Below, one piece after another: positions 12,829-13,601 of a DNA stretch of 13,601 nucleotides. Below the pieces are notes generated by a model. It searched no databases. It worked only from the letters and a program-made list of their open reading frames with translations, and had not been told where the DNA came from. Position numbers and translations under genes: made by a program. Position 1 is the first letter of the stretch. Each line of letters begins with the position of its first letter. Source of the stretch: an uncultured Streptomyces sp. GTDB taxonomy: Bacteria; Actinomycetota; Actinomycetes; Streptomycetales; Streptomycetaceae. The stretch spans positions 1 through 13,601 of the forward strand of contig CAMLJW010000095.1 of NCBI GenBank assembly GCA_946480485.1. The letters run 5' to 3'.

Positions 12829-13256
12829 TGTGCGAACTCGTAGTCGAACGCGCCACAGCGAACCTTCCCCAGGCGACCCAATCGGCATTGTTCAGCGTCT
12901 CAGGCGGACGGGTTCTGCTCGTTGATCTGCTGGGCGAGGTGACCACCGCGATTCAGAACCAGCCCAACACGACAAAGGTGGTATTCAATCCCACGGTCGG
13001 CACAGACAAAGATCTCTGCAGTGGCGCGAGCATCGCCGATGTGGCTGTCGGAACCTACTTCGCCATCGACCCGCAGCCAGCCGCCCTTGGTGGTTTGCAG
13101 ACCGTGATCAGTTTCGCCTGGTCCAGGCTCGCGCAGCCGATCACTTTGGGGCCCGGCACTGTCGATCTGAACTGCGCGGCATCGAATACGGGCCAAGTCA
13201 AGTGGCGGCTGGCATACGTACCGCTCGATCCGGGCGCCAGAGTCGAGGCTGCCTGA
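12828..13256 (+). CDS. Putative virion protein, tandem paralogue B
   Basis: A 142-residue protein starting at ATG 12828, which overlaps the previous stop by one base (TGATG). In-frame starts further upstream would run inside paralogue A and are not needed. It lacks the first ~20 residues of its neighbour and begins MCELVVERATANLPQATQSA. Shared blocks: GGRVLLVDLLGEVTTAI, VFNPTVGTDKDLCSGASIA, GTYFAI, then GTVDLN and GQVKWRLAYVPLDPGARVEAA. The pair probably arose by duplication. TGATG junctions on both sides point to coupled translation with neighbours and roughly matched amounts. Function unknown; structural role inferred from context. Confidence 0.72.
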   Translation: MCELVVERATANLPQATQSALFSVSGGRVLLVDLLGEVTTAIQNQPNTTKVVFNPTVGTDKDLCSGASIADVAVGTYFAIDPQPAALGGLQTVISFAWSRLAQPITLGPGTVDLNCAASNTGQVKWRLAYVPLDPGARVEAA

Positions 13257-13601
13257 TGGCGCTGTGGGTGTGTGGCGGGGAGAGCGGCTGCGGGACGAAG
13301 TACGCGGTCGGCCTGTTCCGCTGCCCTCGCTGCCACAACACCGCATTTTTCGAGGACGGAGACCCCATGGCGAAGATCAGCCGGTATGGCGGGGCGTCGG
13401 ACAAGACCCTGCCCGCACCGGAGACCGAAGCCGAGGCTGTCGAGTCCTCGGCGTCCACCCTCGACGTCGAGGAGCCGCTCGACGTCACGGAATACCTGGC
13501 GGGCCCACCGGAGCCCGTAGTGGAGGGAGGTGAGGAGCCATCGCCTGGGAGCAGCTCATCAGCATCTACCGAGACGCCGCCGACGAACTCCGAGCCCAGC
13601 A
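13256..13601 (+). CDS. Zinc-ribbon-like small protein, 3' end outside the window
   Basis: ATG 13256 overlaps the preceding stop by one base (TGATG). The frame stays open to the window edge, at least 115 residues. The N-terminus has a four-Cys site, C6, C12, C23 and C26 (C-x5-C then CPRC), fitting a zinc ribbon. Next comes a linker with KISRYGG, then a Glu/Pro/Thr-rich stretch and a Ser-rich part (SPGSSSSAST) in which third positions stop being GC-rich. That change coincides with a second frame opening at 13540. I recall similar zinc-ribbon plus low-complexity proteins between capsid and tail genes in Streptomyces phages (memory only). Role unknown. Confidence 0.7.
   Translation, partial: MALWVCGGESGCGTKYAVGLFRCPRCHNTAFFEDGDPMAKISRYGGASDKTLPAPETEAEAVESSASTLDVEEPLDVTEYLAGPPEPVVEGGEEPSPGSSSSASTETPPTNSEPS
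13540..13601 (+). CDS. Possible overlapping gene with ATC start, 3' end outside the window
   Basis: From 13540 a different frame reads IAWEQLISIYRDAADELRAQ with GC-rich third positions, while the zinc-ribbon frame becomes Ser-rich and loses that bias. An in-frame TGA at 13531-13533 blocks any upstream start, and no ATG, GTG or TTG occurs in the frame up to the edge. GGGAGG (13525-13530) is 9 nt upstream of ATC 13540, ideal spacing. A protein beginning (M)AWEQL would be sensible for a small phage protein. Alternatives are a frameshift from the upstream frame or chance. Confidence 0.4.
   Translation, partial: MAWEQLISIYRDAADELRAQ

Noticed and set aside
10087..12888. 933-residue minus-strand open frame
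   Set aside because: It lies antisense to the capsid and three further genes, has no SD or recognisable motif, and is the expected mirror of strongly biased high-GC coding DNA.
1..13601. CRISPR arrays, tRNAs, insertion sequences, integrase or attachment sites
   Set aside because: No regularly spaced direct repeats, cloverleaf-like sequences with T-loop motifs, transposase motifs or terminal inverted repeats were seen on reading both strands.

Overview
The window is high-GC DNA with frequent GTG starts, strong purine Shine-Dalgarno (SD) sites and tightly overlapping genes. Its gene order is that of a tailed double-stranded DNA phage or prophage of an actinobacterium, most likely Streptomyces. 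This is inferred from protein resemblance and base composition; there is no direct host marker. The virion type is HK97-like: terminase, portal, ClpP-type head protease, HK97-fold capsid.

Layout. (1) 1-254: the 3' end of an unidentified gene and a terminator-like hairpin. (2) 341-4796, plus strand: terminase small subunit, terminase large subunit, a 72-residue membrane protein, and a portal protein fused to a MuF-type minor head domain. (3) 4798-7771, minus strand: ten small genes chained by 4-nt stop/start overlaps. They are headed by an XRE-type regulator and include a DUF6221-like protein, several Cys/His-rich proteins and a terminal two-helix membrane protein. (4) 7772-8163: a divergent control region with repeated operator-like motifs, a possible leaderless promoter and RNA hairpins. 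(5) 8005-9006, plus strand: an HNH nuclease carrying three identically spaced Cys/His modules. (6) 8990-11733: head protease with a long Pro/Ala tail holding three short repeats, then the major capsid protein, then a strong hairpin. (7) 11815-13601: a capsid-adjacent structural protein, two tandem paralogous small proteins, a zinc-ribbon protein running off the end, and a second reading frame that opens inside it with an apparent ATC start.

How it works together. TerS and TerL recognise, cut and pump DNA through the portal. The MuF tail of the portal probably lies inside the head. The protease matures the shell built from the capsid protein, possibly on a scaffold supplied by its own tail. 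The following small genes probably encode head decoration or completion proteins.

The most unusual part is the minus-strand cassette with its own regulator and operator-like DNA, wedged between portal and protease where a head operon is usually unbroken. Its gene junctions share a recurring AAGGAGCAGCC element that is at once the SD of one gene and the KEQP-type C-terminus of the previous one. No tRNA, CRISPR array, insertion sequence or integrase was seen, and no gene-free stretch exceeds 300 bases.
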